From the NCBI RefSeq assembly GCF_000002985.6, contig NC_003281.10, positions 3,410,001 to 3,474,000 of the forward strand: DNA of 64,000 bases, written 5' to 3'. Below are positions 12,901-23,232 of this stretch, piece after piece (positions within the stretch are counted from its first letter, which is position 1; every line of letters begins with the position of its first letter). A model generated the notes under the pieces. It saw nothing but the letters and a program-made list of their open reading frames with translations, was not told the origin of the DNA and searched no databases. Source of the stretch: Caenorhabditis elegans. Lineage: Eukaryota; Nematoda; Chromadorea; Rhabditida; Rhabditidae. Both the position numbers and the translations under genes were made by a program.

Positions 12901-14743
12901 AAGAAACGGCCTACAACGAGTTGAAGGCTTCAGCCGAGAAGAAAATCGCCAAGCTAACCTCTCAATTTGAAGAAAAACTGAAAAAGGCTCAAAATTCTCA
13001 GGATGAAGCTTCAGAGTCTCGATTTAAAACACTTGAAGCCTCGGCGGAGCAAGCGAAGCTAGAATCGGAGCAGAAGCTTAGAGCACTGGAAGAATTGCTG
13101 AAAAGCTCGGAGTCTGAAATTGAAGAGCTCAAGATTAAGGAAATTTCAGCAGAGAAGGACAGAAGCCACTGGGAAGTTGAAAAAGAAATGTTAGAAGGAG
13201 AAGCAAAAGAGCTCACGGACAGAATTGAAGGACTTGAAGCTGAAGTGAAGAAGCTAACGGCAGCGAATGAGACGAAAGCAGTGAAAGCAGATACAGATGC
13301 AAGGAAGGTTGTACGAGAACTTCAGAAAGAAGTCAAGCAGTTGTACAATGAGTTGAATGATAAAAATCAGCAATTTGATATGGTTCAAGAGGAGTTAACA
13401 CGACTGAAAACTTCAAAAGAAACTGCTGAAAATGGGCAATTACAAGTACAGAAACAGATGGATGAAGAGGATAGAAGAAGCGAGTTTTCGGTAATAAATT
13501 GGGAGAAAATGGAGGAAATTTGGATGAAAATCGTCAAAAATGAACTAAAAACCGCTAGAAATTCGAATTTTTGGCTAAAAAAACTGGAAAAAAATGGCTG
13601 AAAATTGTTTTGAAAATTGGTAAAACAACTGAAAAAGAGCAATTTTCAGCTCAAAATTTTGAATTTTCCGTTAAAAATCGTGTGTAAAACCTCAAAAAAT
13701 GTATTTTTCTAATGCTTCCAATTAAAAATAGCTAGAATTTTGGAAAATAGAGTCATCGAGTTTTGGCAGAAAAGCTGTCGATTTTCAGAAATTTCTGCCT
13801 GTTTAATGGAAATTTTCTCGTTTTTTTTAAACGAATATTCGAGCGTAAATTCAAGTTTCTCGGACATAAATTTCAGCAAAAATCGAGTTTATGCTTCGAA
13901 TTTAACATTAAAAAATTTTTTTTTAAATATTTTTGTCATTTTTCCAACACTGACTGAAAATCTCAAAAAAAATCGAGAAATTTTCAATTTTCGAGCACTA
14001 AATCCCTAAAAAAGCCCCATTTTTTGCAGTTCAAAGAAGAAATTGCCTCGTTAAAACAAAAGCTTGACGCCTCACTAACCGAAGCAGATGATCTACGAAT
14101 GCAAGTCTCACGGAACGAGAAGACGCCACGATCCAATGGAAATGCTTCAACTGGCAGAACGAAATCTATGGAATTACACGGAATTGCTGATCCGGCAGAA
14201 GCTGAATATCTACGAAATGTACTATATCGATACATGACTAATCGAGAATCTCTTGGAAAAGAATCTGTGGTAAGGGGAAATTGAATTTTTGAATTTTTGG
14301 GTGAAAAATCATGATTTTCATGCAATTTTACACTGAAATTTTTCCGAAAAATTGCCAATAATTGGGCGGAGCTTAATCTAGAAAAAAAGTAAAAAAAACC
14401 AATAAATGGGCGGAGCTACTTCTAAAATTTTTGAAAAATTGCCAATAAATGGGCGGAGAATTTAAAATTAATTTAATTTAAAAAGAAAATTTAAAATTTT
14501 CAAAAAATAAAATTAAGTCAATTTTTTTGAAATGTTTAGTTTAAGCTCCGCCCATTTCTTGGCTCATCTCGTAAAATTTGAACTAATTTTTCTAAATTTT
14601 TGCAGACATTGGCCCGTGTAATTGGAACTGTGGCCCGATTCGACGAGTCTCAAATGAAAAATGTGATAAGCAGTGAAGAATCAAGGCAGGCAAGCTGGGC
14701 GGCAGCTGTTGGTGGAACTGTTAGCCATGCGTTGAATCGATAA
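962..14743 (+). CDS. GRIP-domain golgin, long coiled-coil protein (5' end outside window)
   Basis: Thirteen exons join in frame: 962-1089, 1471-1596, 6801-6891, 7330-7521, 7856-9010, 9379-9603, 9729-9932, 10220-10444, 11125-11208, 11896-12065, 12851-13490, 14030-14269, 14606-14743. They give 1205 visible residues. Almost all of the protein is Glu/Lys/Gln-rich heptad coiled coil. The last ~75 residues (AEYLRNVLYRYM, then TLARVIGTVARF) fit a GRIP domain, which in golgin-245/golgin-97 type proteins binds Arl1-GTP at the trans-Golgi. So this is most likely a trans-Golgi tether, though I cannot say which vertebrate golgin it matches. Three consecutive exons (9379-10444) are near-copies of one another. 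The polyadenylation signal at 15435 precedes a downstream gene with a trans-splice acceptor, which suggests an operon. The acceptor at 1470 (gctgacag) is weak but is the one that keeps frame. Confidence 0.88.
2231..3486. repeat. Large imperfect inverted repeat (~400-bp arms)
   Basis: The left arm, about 2231-2634, is matched in reverse complement by about 3100-3486, with a spacer near 465 bp. Matching landmarks are 'agagtttgtggggaaatat' against 'atatttccccacaaactct', and 'cccgccagagacgcc' against 'ggcgtctctggcggg'. There are scattered mismatches and small indels. It is inside the golgin intron, so the pre-mRNA could fold into a long duplex. Confidence 0.85.
3588..3645. repeat. Short near-perfect palindrome
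   Basis: The half-sites 'aactgtattaaaatacatt' and 'aatgtattttaatacagtt' are separated by about 3 bases and flanked by gtcac/gac-type ends. It would form a ~22-bp hairpin. It lies in the long golgin intron. Confidence 0.8.
3853..4302. mobile_element. Non-autonomous inverted-repeat element
   Basis: The ends 'cacagtctcctc' (3855 on) and 'gaggagactgtgtg' (to about 4300) are inverted copies. Similarity continues inward over roughly 70 bp of each arm: 'gcgcatttctcgtgagcgtggg' type sequence against 'cccacgcgatgcacgagaattgcgc'. The centre is AT-rich and has no coding capacity. I could not fix a target-site duplication. Confidence 0.6.
4797..5312. repeat. Cluster of 'ttgccgatttgccgg' motif repeats
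   Basis: Many near-copies of a 'gcaatttgccggtttgccg' phrase occur here. Looser copies lie at 1900-1960 and 2120-2150, and an independent cluster at 47725-47940. It is a dispersed degenerate short repeat with no coding content. Confidence 0.75.
5594..5632. repeat. CT/CTT microsatellite
   Basis: A (CT)n run is followed by (CTT)n inside the long golgin intron. The open frame just downstream (from 5643), rich in Ser and Arg, has no support as an exon. Confidence 0.9.
7567..7775. repeat. Inverted-repeat element with 'ccaatcagcga' ends (copy 1)
   Basis: The outer ends 'gaccaatcagcga' and 'tcgctcattggtc' are inverted. Inside lie 'gggcgtggccaacgtcgctgattgg' and its reverse complement, so the segment could fold on itself twice. 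It sits in the intron between the exons ending at 7521 and starting at 7856. Confidence 0.75.
9086..9136. repeat. Short hairpin of the same 'ccaatcagcga' family (copy 2)
   Basis: 'accaatcagcgacgctgg...' is closed by '...gcatcgctgattggtc', forming a compact hairpin with a 'ggccacgccccc' middle. It is in the next intron of the golgin gene. A diverged relative is near 57184-57298. Confidence 0.75.
11546..11752. mobile_element. Inverted-repeat element of the 'gtgtcgatttacgc' family
   Basis: The left arm has 'tgtgtcgatttacgcggctc' then 'gtactccccgaggagaag'. The right arm has 'gggagtacacgagagccgca' then 'taaatcgacac', the reverse complement. The family recurs at 17195-17812, 51838-52157 and 52769-53948. 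Terminal sequence in both arms resembles 'cctcttccacggcc'. It lies in the golgin intron 11209-11895. Confidence 0.8.
14352..14560. repeat. Repeated 'atgggcggagctt' motif
   Basis: The motif 'caataaatgggcggagc' occurs near 14355, 14398 and 14442. An inverted copy (aagctccgcccatttcttgg) is near 14540, and another direct copy is past the stop near 14840. All are in the last intron and 3' flank of the golgin gene. Confidence 0.7.
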
Positions 14744-15434
14744 TTCGAAACTCTAATTTTTGCTCAATTTTCTCTCATTTTTCATGTTTTTTTGTGTGTG
14801 AAACTGACTAATTTTCTCTCAGAATGTGATAGCCAAGAAATGGGCGGAGCTTACGATTTTTGTCGAAAATTTTTGGATTTTTTTTTCAATATTTTCTATG
14901 GAAAAAACCGAAAATTGAATTTTTTGAACCGATTTTTTGAAAAATTATTTTTAAAAAATTTTCTGCGATAATCGCAATATTAGTTTTTTCTTCAAAAAAA
15001 ATTCAAAAAAACTAATTTTTAAATTTTCCACAAAAAAAAAAAATTTCTAAAAATTGGAATTTTTCGAATTGTCTATCAAAAAAAACGCTCGTAAATCGAC
15101 ACTGAGAGAAAATTAGCCAATTACAGGCAAAATTACGTCTTCTTTTAGATTAACCCCCGTAATTAGAGTTTTTTTTTCAATATTTTTCAAATTAACAAAA
15201 TTCTTTTTTTTGGATATACCCCCTACCGGTTATTAGATTTTTGAAAACAATATCCCCCGATTTTTTTCTAATTTTTTTAAAAATAATTTTTTTTTTCGTA
15301 GAAATTCTGTTTCCTCTATATTGTTCTGCTTTATCCTCCCAACGACTGTGATTAATCGCCGAAAAATTTTTAGATTTTTATTTCAATTTTTTTTCGAACA
15401 ATTTATTGTGTATATATACGAGAAATATATATGT

Positions 15435-15440
15435 AATAAA
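15435..15440 (+). promoter_or_regulatory. Polyadenylation signal AATAAA after the golgin gene
   Basis: AATAAA lies ~690 bp after the golgin stop and ~300 bp before the next start codon. That spacing is typical of C. elegans operons. Confidence 0.55.
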
Positions 15441-15740
15441 ATTTTTTAATTTATTTCGAAAAAAAAAATTATTTTTATTTTTTCAAACTTGCGTTAGATT
15501 TTTACCAATTTTGATATTTTATCGGGTTAAAAAATTTTTTTTCAGATTTTTTGAAAAATAGTTGATATTTTTCGGGAAATTTCCAGATTAAAAAAAATCA
15601 TATTTTTCAAAAAAAAAAAGATCAAATTTTTTGGAAAATTTCAGAATTTTTTAAAAACTTCCGGGTTTTTTGAAACATTTCCAGATATTCCAAAATTTTT
15701 AAAAAATCAAGTTTTTCGAAAAATTCCAGATTTTTTCAGA

Positions 15741-18008
15741 ATGAACGTGCTGAAGCTCACCAATGGCCGAGAAATCTCCTACTTGAACGAAGTGGAAATT
15801 CGAATGGGAATTGATGAGCTTAATGGAGAAGAAAGATACAAAAAAGAGCTGGAAAATATGGAAACGTCCGATATTACAGTTCACAAATATGAGGGTGGAT
15901 TTAAGGTGCTGATTGTGACGTGAATTTTAGAAAAAAAACGACATTTTTGACTGAAAATTGGAGTTTTTTTAATTAAAAAAAATTATTTGGGAAAGTGAAA
16001 AAAAAATGGAAATAACTTGAACAAACATAAGAAAATTTTAAAAAATCGAAAAAAAATCGATAAAATATTGTTTTAAAAAATTTGAAAAAATTAGATTTTT
16101 TCTGCATTTTAAATTTTTTGAGTCTCCTTTTTTCTGGAATTTTTAAAAATAATTTTGAGAATTTTTCAGAAATTTTTGTGAAATTATCCGATAAACTAGG
16201 TCCTATTTTTCGTGTTTTTCACTGATTCTAATTGAAATTTGAATTTTTTTTCCCAAAATTTTAAAAAATTCAAAATAAATATATATTTGGATTTTCTGCG
16301 AATTTTATATTTAGAAATTCAAATTTTCAGAAAAAATGTTTTTTTGAATTCTATTTGCGATTTTTTTTTAATTTGAAGCGTTCGAAATCTAGTGGCATAA
16401 AAATTTTGAGAATAGCGTTTTTTTTCAATTTTCTTTCAGAAAAAAATTTGAGAAAAAAATTGAAATTTTGAAATTAAATCCAATTTTGCAAAAAAAAAAA
16501 AAATTCTTCTAATATAAAAATTTAATGTTTTTTTTTAAATTTAATTTTTACTTAATAAATAAATTTGCAGATCTGGGAATGCACCGTCGATCTTTGCGAC
16601 TATATCGAAGAAAATCAAACGCTTTTCGCCGGAAAATCAGTTCTAGAGCTCGGCTGTGGAGCAGCTCTTCCATCAATTCTCACGGCGGTACACGGAGCTA
16701 AGGAAGTTTTCGCTCAGGACTTTGTAAGTCTACGAGATGAGTTAAAACAAAAAATTAATCTAAAACATTGCAGAACGCGTCAGTCATCGAGTTCTTCACA
16801 CTTCCAAACTTCGAAGAAAATCCGCATTCAGCAGTTGTTCAAGGAGAAGCAATGGGATGGGAAGAGGTTCCGAATCGATTGAGCGGAAGAAAGTAAGCAG
16901 CAAAAAGACATCAGCCCAATGCGGGGCTCGAACCCGCGACAACCAGATTAAGAGTCTGGTGCTCTACCGACTGAGCTAACCGGGCGGCGATGTAGACTCG
17001 TCTTGGTGGACGTTTTGTATAGCGCCCGGCTGGAGACGGGGGGGGGGGGGGGCCTAAGACGCAGAACTTTATGTTATATTCCATTTACCAGATTCGACTT
17101 CATTCTCTCATCGGAAACCATTTACAACGAAGATGACTATCAAGCTCTCCACGATGCGGTCGCTGCAACAATCAAGGATGACGGAGTCGCGTAAGATCGT
17201 TTGTGTCGATTTACGCAGCAGCTCGTGTATTCCTCGAGGAGAAGAGAGTTTTTTTTTTAAAGCTTGAGACCGTTTTTTTTCTGTACTTAACATGATATTT
17301 GGCAATTTTGCTAGACAAAAATCGCAGAAAATCGATTTTGATCACGAAAAGTGAACGTTTTTTGTTGGTTTTTGTATACAAACAACCTTTTTTGTCGAAA
17401 AATTTTTTTAAAAATTAGAAAAAATTTTTAAAATGTTGAATTAGCTTTAACGCTTCTTCCCCTTTTTTTAATATCAAAAAGTTCTGAGATTTTTTACCAT
17501 AAACTTTTTTTCGCGGCGAGACCCATTCTTAAGAATTTCTTAGCGTTTTTAAGTATAATTTTCGATAAAAATAGTTTAAATAAAAATTTTTTTAAAAATC
17601 TATGTTTTCTGCCCAAAAAATTGTTTTTTTTAATATTCCGATTAAAATAAATTTCATTTTTCTTTGGTTAAAAAATCGTGTCGAAAAATATAAAAAATAT
17701 TGAATTTCCTTGAAAATGAGTCTCTTTTCATTGAAAAAACCCACACAGAATACGAATTTTTGCCGAAAACTTCTCCTCGAGGACTACACGAGCTGCGTAA
17801 ATCGACACATGGAAGAGATTCAAACTCTTCCATTTTCAAGCCCTTCAATTTCAGATGGTTCGCCGCGAAATTCTTCTACTTTGGCGTCGGCGGAAGTGTT
17901 CCAGCATTCTGCGAATTTATCAATCAACGCGGAATTCTTCAAGCTTCTGAGGCAAAAGTGATCGCCGCTTCAGTGCCCAGACGGATTGTGGAGATTCGGA
18001 AAAAATGA
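15741..18008 (+). CDS. METTL18/HPM1-type protein histidine methyltransferase
   Basis: Five exons (15741-15905, 16571-16723, 16774-16892, 17092-17190, 17855-18008) keep frame and give 229 residues. Motif I of a class I SAM methyltransferase is clear (VLELGCGAALPS). The preceding IWECTVDL, the following EVFAQDFNASVIEFFTLPN, and FDFILSSETIYN are hallmarks of METTL18. In yeast and human that enzyme methylates a histidine of ribosomal protein uL3. The protein lacks much of the N-terminal region of the human enzyme. The start is chosen because 'ttttttcag|a' stands directly before the ATG, the signature of a trans-spliced 5' end, consistent with a downstream position in an operon with the golgin gene. 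Intron 3 contains an antisense tRNA gene and a 15-G tract. The polyadenylation signal is near 18075. Confidence 0.88.
16902..16906 (-). terminator. Pol III terminator of the tRNA gene
   Basis: A run of five T on the minus strand lies six bases after the 3' end of the tRNA. It is the minimal RNA polymerase III stop. Confidence 0.7.
16913..16985 (-). tRNA. tRNA-Lys (anticodon CUU)
   Basis: Read on the minus strand the 73 bases fold as a standard tRNA. The acceptor strand GCCCGGT pairs with ATTGGGC. The D arm is TAGCTCAGTCGGTAGAGCA (A box). The anticodon stem CAGACT/AATCTG carries CTT, and the T arm has GGTTCGAGCC (B box). There is no intron. It lies in intron 3 of the METTL18-like gene on the opposite strand and carries its own internal promoter. 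Confidence 0.96.
17038..17052 (+). repeat. 15-G homopolymer tract
   Basis: Fifteen consecutive G lie in intron 3 of the METTL18-like gene, 52 bases from the 5' end of the tRNA gene. Long G tracts are rare in this AT-rich genome and can form G-quadruplexes. Confidence 0.97.
17195..17815. mobile_element. Inverted pair of 'gtgtcgatttacgc' family ends
   Basis: The left end, about 17200-17243 (gtgtcgatttacgcagcagc, tcctcgaggagaag), is answered by the right end at about 17770-17812 (ttctcctcgaggactacac, gctgcgtaaatcgacac). It fills most of intron 4 of the methyltransferase gene. Confidence 0.75.
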
Positions 18009-18074
18009 TTTGAATTTTTTCGTCTTTTTGTTGTGTTTTTTATTTGTTAAGTTGTTCAAGAATTGTCCTTTTTC

Positions 18075-18080
18075 AATAAA
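18075..18080 (+). promoter_or_regulatory. Polyadenylation signal of the METTL18-like gene
   Basis: AATAAA lies 67 bp after the stop codon, at a normal distance for this genome. Confidence 0.75.
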
Positions 18081-18209
18081 AACTGTTTCATTTCAAGAAA
18101 AAAAATCAGTCGTAAAATGCACACCTACCCGCCATTAGTTTGTAAGTAGAGAGAATAATGAGAAAAATGGGAAAAATGGAACGTTTTGTACTGACAATTT
18201 AAGCAGCAA

Positions 18210-18398
18210 CACGTGGTGTCAGAGTGTCTCATTTCGGCTTGATCTACGTCGATCTACAAAAAATGCGGGAGACGAGACGCAGAGTTCTGCACTGATGCTG
18301 TATGGTTAAGAACGTGATGGCGTCACTTTTTTTAGGCAGAAAAAAACTCCCGCATTTTTTGTAGATCAAACCGTAATGGGACATCCTGACACCACGTG
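18210..18398. mobile_element. Hairpin MITE with 'cacgtggtgtcag' ends (copy 1)
   Basis: The termini cacgtggtgtcag and ctgacaccacgtg are inverted. Subterminal 'gatctacaaaaaatgcggga' pairs with '...cccgcattttttgtagatc'. It is non-coding. A second full copy is at 24144-24329. Fragments are at about 46168-46220, 62957-63010 and the window end. Confidence 0.88.
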
Positions 18399-18610
18399 CG
18401 CAAAAAGGGGCTAAAATGACTAGAACTCCTGATGACCGTATCGATCCACTGGCCACATACATTGACAAGAGATTGGAGCATCTGGAATTGTAAATGGATG
18501 CCAATGAATTGAACCAACACTACGACGAGACACGTGTACCTAAAAGAAATTAGGAATTGAGTGTGTGTGAAAAACACTATATTTTACGCGCAATTTTTGT
18601 GGAAATTTTT

Positions 18611-19034
18611 GGGGAACCCAGAAAAACACTAAAGTTTACAGAAAAATGTATTGGGAAAAAGGATTTTTCAAGTAGACAGTGCGTACTGCGCAACATATTT
18701 GACGCGCAAAATATCTCGTAGCGAAAACTACAGTAATTCTTTTAATTACTACTGTAGTGCTTGTGTCGGTTTACGGGCTTTCGAAATGAATTTTTTTCGA
18801 ATACTGACATCGATATTCTATTTTCCCTCATTTTTTCGTATTAATTTCTATTTTTGCACAATTTTCATATTTTATCGATAAATAAAAAATTTGAACTCAT
18901 TTCGAAAAACAAGCTCGTAAATCGTCACAAGCACTACCGTAGCCATTCAAAGGATTACTGTAGTTTTCGTTACGAGACATTTTGCGCGTCAAATATGTTG
19001 AGCAATACGCATTCTCTGAATTTAGTGTTCCCGT
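18611..19034. mobile_element. Inverted-repeat element with 'aaaatatctcgtagcg' arms
   Basis: The left arm contains 'catatttgacgcgcaaaat', 'tcgtagcgaaaactacagta' and 'gcttgtgtcggtttacgggc'. The right arm, about 18893-19034, carries the reverse complement of all three in order. The spacer is AT-rich. A shorter relative is in the SMIM14 intron at 58198-58345. Confidence 0.75.
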
Positions 19035-19098
19035 AATAAAACAATTTGCGGGCTTCTTGCATCATATTTTACGCGCAAAATTTTTTGAAATACATGGC

Positions 19099-19304
19099 CA
19101 CGCTCTCCTCAAGTGTTCATAATTATTAGAGCGCGCTCGAGCGGCACCTCACGAACTCCAGAATTCGCGGGAATTCGTTTTTCCATAGAAGCCAAAAATA
19201 GCCAAAAACTGCTGTCCCGGCGAAACGAATTCCCGCGAATTCTGGAGTTCGTGAGGTACCGCACGAGTGCGCTCTAATAATTATGAACACTTGAGGAGAG
19301 CGTG
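19099..19304. mobile_element. Near-perfect palindromic MITE, ~95-bp arms
   Basis: It begins cacgctctcctcaagtg and ends with the inverse. Internal 'ttcataattattagagcgcg' and 'ctccagaattcgcgggaatt' are also mirrored. The loop is only ~30 bp. There is no coding capacity. Confidence 0.88.
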
Positions 19305-20025
19305 CGTGGGAATTTGAAACTACTCACAAAATATGTTTAATTATTTACTTTTTGCTCAAATAATTAACAAAAATGTTTTTTTTTCAAATTGTCTTCCGAA
19401 AAATCACAGTTTTCTCTGTGATTGCACAATTTTTTATTACTAAAAATTTGAAAAAAAAATCACATTTTTCCAGAATTTGCCCGTAAAACATGGTGCATTG
19501 AGTGTGCTCACACAATGCGTCACACCTTACGCGCAAGAGTCCATCTACAGCATTTTCGCTGCGAGACCCAAGAACTCACATCTGCATACTGCTGCACACA
19601 ACGTAACATTCCCTTGAAACACGTCTGTTCTTGACCAGACAGTAGACTTCCAATCGGTGATTGACTATTTAGGCAACGGACTTCCACAACAAACGGAGGG
19701 TCAAATTCGTGACTGGAAAAATTGGAAACTTGAAGGTCCCGGTGAAAGTGCGCTCTATTGAGACAATCATAATTATCTCAATGGGGCGCGTCTTTAATAT
19801 AAGACGGTACAAACTTTTCAGTTTTAGGATCTCTATTTCAGCTGATTGGTTTAGAAATTCTTGAAAAAATAGATAAACGGGTGAAAATTATCGATTTCTA
19901 AAAAATCGATACTCACCTCTGTGTATTCAATTCGACTATTTTCCGCTGACTTTCACATAATTCTTCGTTTTTCTCTCGCCGATTCTAAAAATATCGATTG
20001 ATTTTTCTTTGCAAAAAAAGTCACT
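19305..20025. other. Intergenic, no gene seen
   Basis: AT-rich sequence with copies of the dispersed 'gcgcgtcaaatatggtgcat' type motif near 19490-19530. I see no exon that can be joined to a neighbouring gene. Confidence 0.5.
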
Positions 20026-21376
20026 CTAGCACACCTTTTTGTGATGATGATGATGACGTCTATGATAGGTTACTGTAGGTGGAGTGGTCAATGTACTTGG
20101 TATTGATTTTTCCGATCGAATTCTCGAGGCCAAGTCACTGTCGTCGTCGGATTTTTGAGTTACCATTGACATCTCATACAGCTCGTCTGTCTCGTTCATT
20201 ACTGATGGCTGAACAATGTTTTTTTGTGAATTTGCGCGTAAAATATGGTGTATTGTTTTAGTGTATGCAAGAAAAATTGTGCTAAAAATTTGAATTTTAT
20301 TCCCACTAAATTTCAGATGCCTCACTCAATGCGCCATATTTGACGGGCAAAAAACAGCCCCTCTCCACAATTTTTGTTCAAGATCACTAGTTTGTGGGTT
20401 TTCTTTCAATTTTTGTCTTCTTTTGACTTGTCATCGATAAATCTCATTTCAAAAGACCTCCTGCTGTGGGCGAAAAGGACAAAAACGACAGAAGTATGAG
20501 AGGGATGTTTGTATAAGAAAAACGATGGAATTCCTCGATTAATCGGATTCCCCTTTTTAGATTATGCAAATATCAATCAAAAAAGTTTAGAGGGTGTTAA
20601 ATTTGACAAGATGCGCGTCAAATATGATGCCTATTCTGTAAACACTAAAGTCGATGCACCATGTTCGAAGAAGTCGCATTTTACGCGCAAAATGATAGAT
20701 CACATATTTATTATCAAGTTTCAACTAAGATTTCGACAAAAAAACTTGGAAAAAGTTGGAAAAAATCAATTAAAAACATGGGTAATTATCGATTTTACTT
20801 AATTTTCAGAAAAACTCAATAAAATTGTTTTTCCGATTTTAAAAATCAATAAACCACGTGGAAAATTATCGTTGTTACAGAAAAATTACAAACTAATTGA
20901 TGAACCAGGTGCACAATTATAGATTTTTTAAAACAATTATATGAAAAATCGATAATCTTTTTTTTAGATGCAATAGAAAATAACTTGGTCTTTTTAAAAA
21001 TGCCAAAAAATCTTTAAAAACATTCCTCATCTATCGATTTTTTTTCCGAAATGTAAAAATTAATGTCACCTACCCAATGCACCATATCTTACGCGCAAAC
21101 TTACTTTTTGATGACGATGCCTCTTTCGATGAATTCGATCACGAAGGCGCTCGAATCCGGATGATCTTTCTGGAAAAAAAAGCCTTATAACTTTCCAAGT
21201 TTCAATGATATCAAAAAGTTGTCAACCACAAAAATGTAGAAAATTACACGGGCAATATTCTTGTAGTTGACAAAATTTTGATAAACCAAATGAGAGCTGA
21301 GATATCGGAACTTACTGTAAGGATATGTGTAAACGAGGGCGGAGAGCATCATGATGAGTAATAGGAGGACCTTCAT
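20026..21376 (-). CDS. Predicted small secreted basic/His-rich protein, unknown function
   Basis: Three minus-strand exons (21316-21376, 21105-21169, 20026-20208) join in frame at good GTAAGT/CAG sites to give 102 residues. The first ~18 residues are a classic signal peptide (MKVLLLLIMMLSALVYTY). A strongly basic stretch follows (KRSSGFERLRDRIHRKRH). The middle is acidic (NETDELYEMSM, KSDDDSDL) and the tail is histidine-rich (RRHHHHHKK). I do not recognise the family. The dibasic KR just after the signal peptide and the basic/acidic pattern would fit a processed secreted peptide precursor, but that is inference. Intron 1 is almost entirely a copy of a dispersed repeat. The terminal VC before the stop might be replaced by a further exon, because GTGTGC after HHKK could act as a donor. 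Confidence 0.6.
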
Positions 21377-21587
21377 AGAACATTGGCGCGCCGATATCGA
21401 TAATTTAATTTAAAGACAAGATGAGCTTCTTCTCGTTCAACCACACATTTGAGAAGAAGACGAGTACGGTAGCGTGCAGGGTACTGTAATTTGGAAATTT
21501 TTTAATTTTTTTTTACAGTTTCAAAAATTAAAAGATGCAATAAAATGAGAAAAAATGTTCAAAATTTTTTGTCAATTTTGAGACGTG

Positions 21588-21720
21588 TCTCTTTGTTAAT
21601 TTCAAAGCTATCGAAAAATTGTAAACTACAAAAATGTAGAAAACAATGTGTAAAATATTTTTGTAATTGAAAACTTTTTTATAAATATGACAGGAACGGA
21701 GATAAGTGGCTCCAAAGCTT
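21588..21720. repeat. Copy of the repeat that also forms intron 1 of the secreted-protein gene
   Basis: In minus orientation the phrases 'ttttctacatttttgtagtt' and 'gaaaattaca...aatattttacac' align with intron 21170-21315. Further partial copies lie at 21840-21960 and 22320-22430. The core looks like '(g/a)atatcaaaaagttgtcaact'. Confidence 0.7.
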
Positions 21721-23232
21721 AGAAGGGTGTATGAAAGAAAAGACAATATTATATCTTTTTTATCGTTATTCACAAGTGTTAACTACTACAAAGTACAAAA
21801 ATAGCTTCATCTAGAAAGTATGTATTTCAATTATTATTAGAGATATCAAAAAGTTGTTAATTATAATTATGTGGCACACGCTGTACTGAACAATTATGCG
21901 GTTGGCACTTTTTTGATACTGTTTGAAACAGCTGAGATATAACCTTCAAAGTTGTAGACCCTAAATCCTGAAAAAGAATTTGGAAACTGACAAGAACTGG
22001 CCCGATAACTAACTGGCCAACCACTTTAACCATTTCCATAATAGTTTTGAAAGCGAAACTATGCCTTTTTTTCTGGACCCAACAAACATTTTTTTCGGGA
22101 ATAAAAGAGAGACGCGGGCCGCTTTTCGCTTCACATAATTCGGTTAGAAACTGAGACGATTAGGGACAAATTGGCGTGGCAGAAGGGGAAATCGGTTGGC
22201 AGTTTTTTATCGAATTTGGTAGTTGGGAAGACAATAGATTTATAGTTTTGGATGAACTGGTGAGGATTCAACTACAGTACCCTCAGTGATAGTTTTTTGA
22301 GCTCTTGTAACTAGGTTAGGGTACAAGGTATCAAAGAATTGTCAACTAATCAAATGATCAGTGAAATCAGGATAATATTTTTTAGTTAACAATTTTTTGA
22401 TATCTTGTTCGGGTCAAAAGTTATGGTTAGTTATTATGAAATATACCAATTTTTTATTTTTATTTTTTAGACGAGTCATGATGTATTTAGCAAAAATTTA
22501 TTTTAAAATGGAGCCGGAATTTTTCTTTTCGGAGGGTGTTTAAAATGATTTTTGAATTTATTGTTCACAAAGTTCAGATTTTTTCGCTCGGAAAATGTAC
22601 TCAAAATGTTTTACAAAACTTGGAAAGAATTCTGATTTTTTGAATTTTTTCGGTTTTTTAAAAAATAATTTTTCAAGTTTTTTAAAAATTATTTTTACTG
22701 CAAATATTGCGATCCAAGATAATTTATCAGAAAACAGGCAGATGAAAAATGAACCGAAAAAATGAATGAAAAATTGAAGAAATTCTTTGAGAGGGCCCCG
22801 AGGTGGGCAAAACTGCATAGAGACGAGATGAGAATGATGGATGGATAGGGAAATTAATGAAAAAATGGAAAAAAATTAAATGATGACGTGGCTGGGGTTT
22901 GAATATTTCGCTAACTGATTTTTCTGTTCCTGCTCAAAACTTGTGTGACGTCACAAAATTAAAAAAATATGTTTCCCATAGTATTGTAAGTGTTTGAGAG
23001 CAAACAGAAATGTGTAAAAAAAATGGTGTAAAAACAATGAATTGCCAACATTTCGGTATGAAGAACACCGGGGTAAACAGTAACTTTGACGTATGTGGCT
23101 CTTCGGTGAGCACTTTTTTATGGGAGATGTTTGAGCAGTTAAGCTACAGTAATTTGGAGTTTTTGTTGGAGCCGTGAGCTCTGTTGTTGAATTTGTAAAA
23201 AAACATCTTCTTCGCGAATCATAAATACTCGA

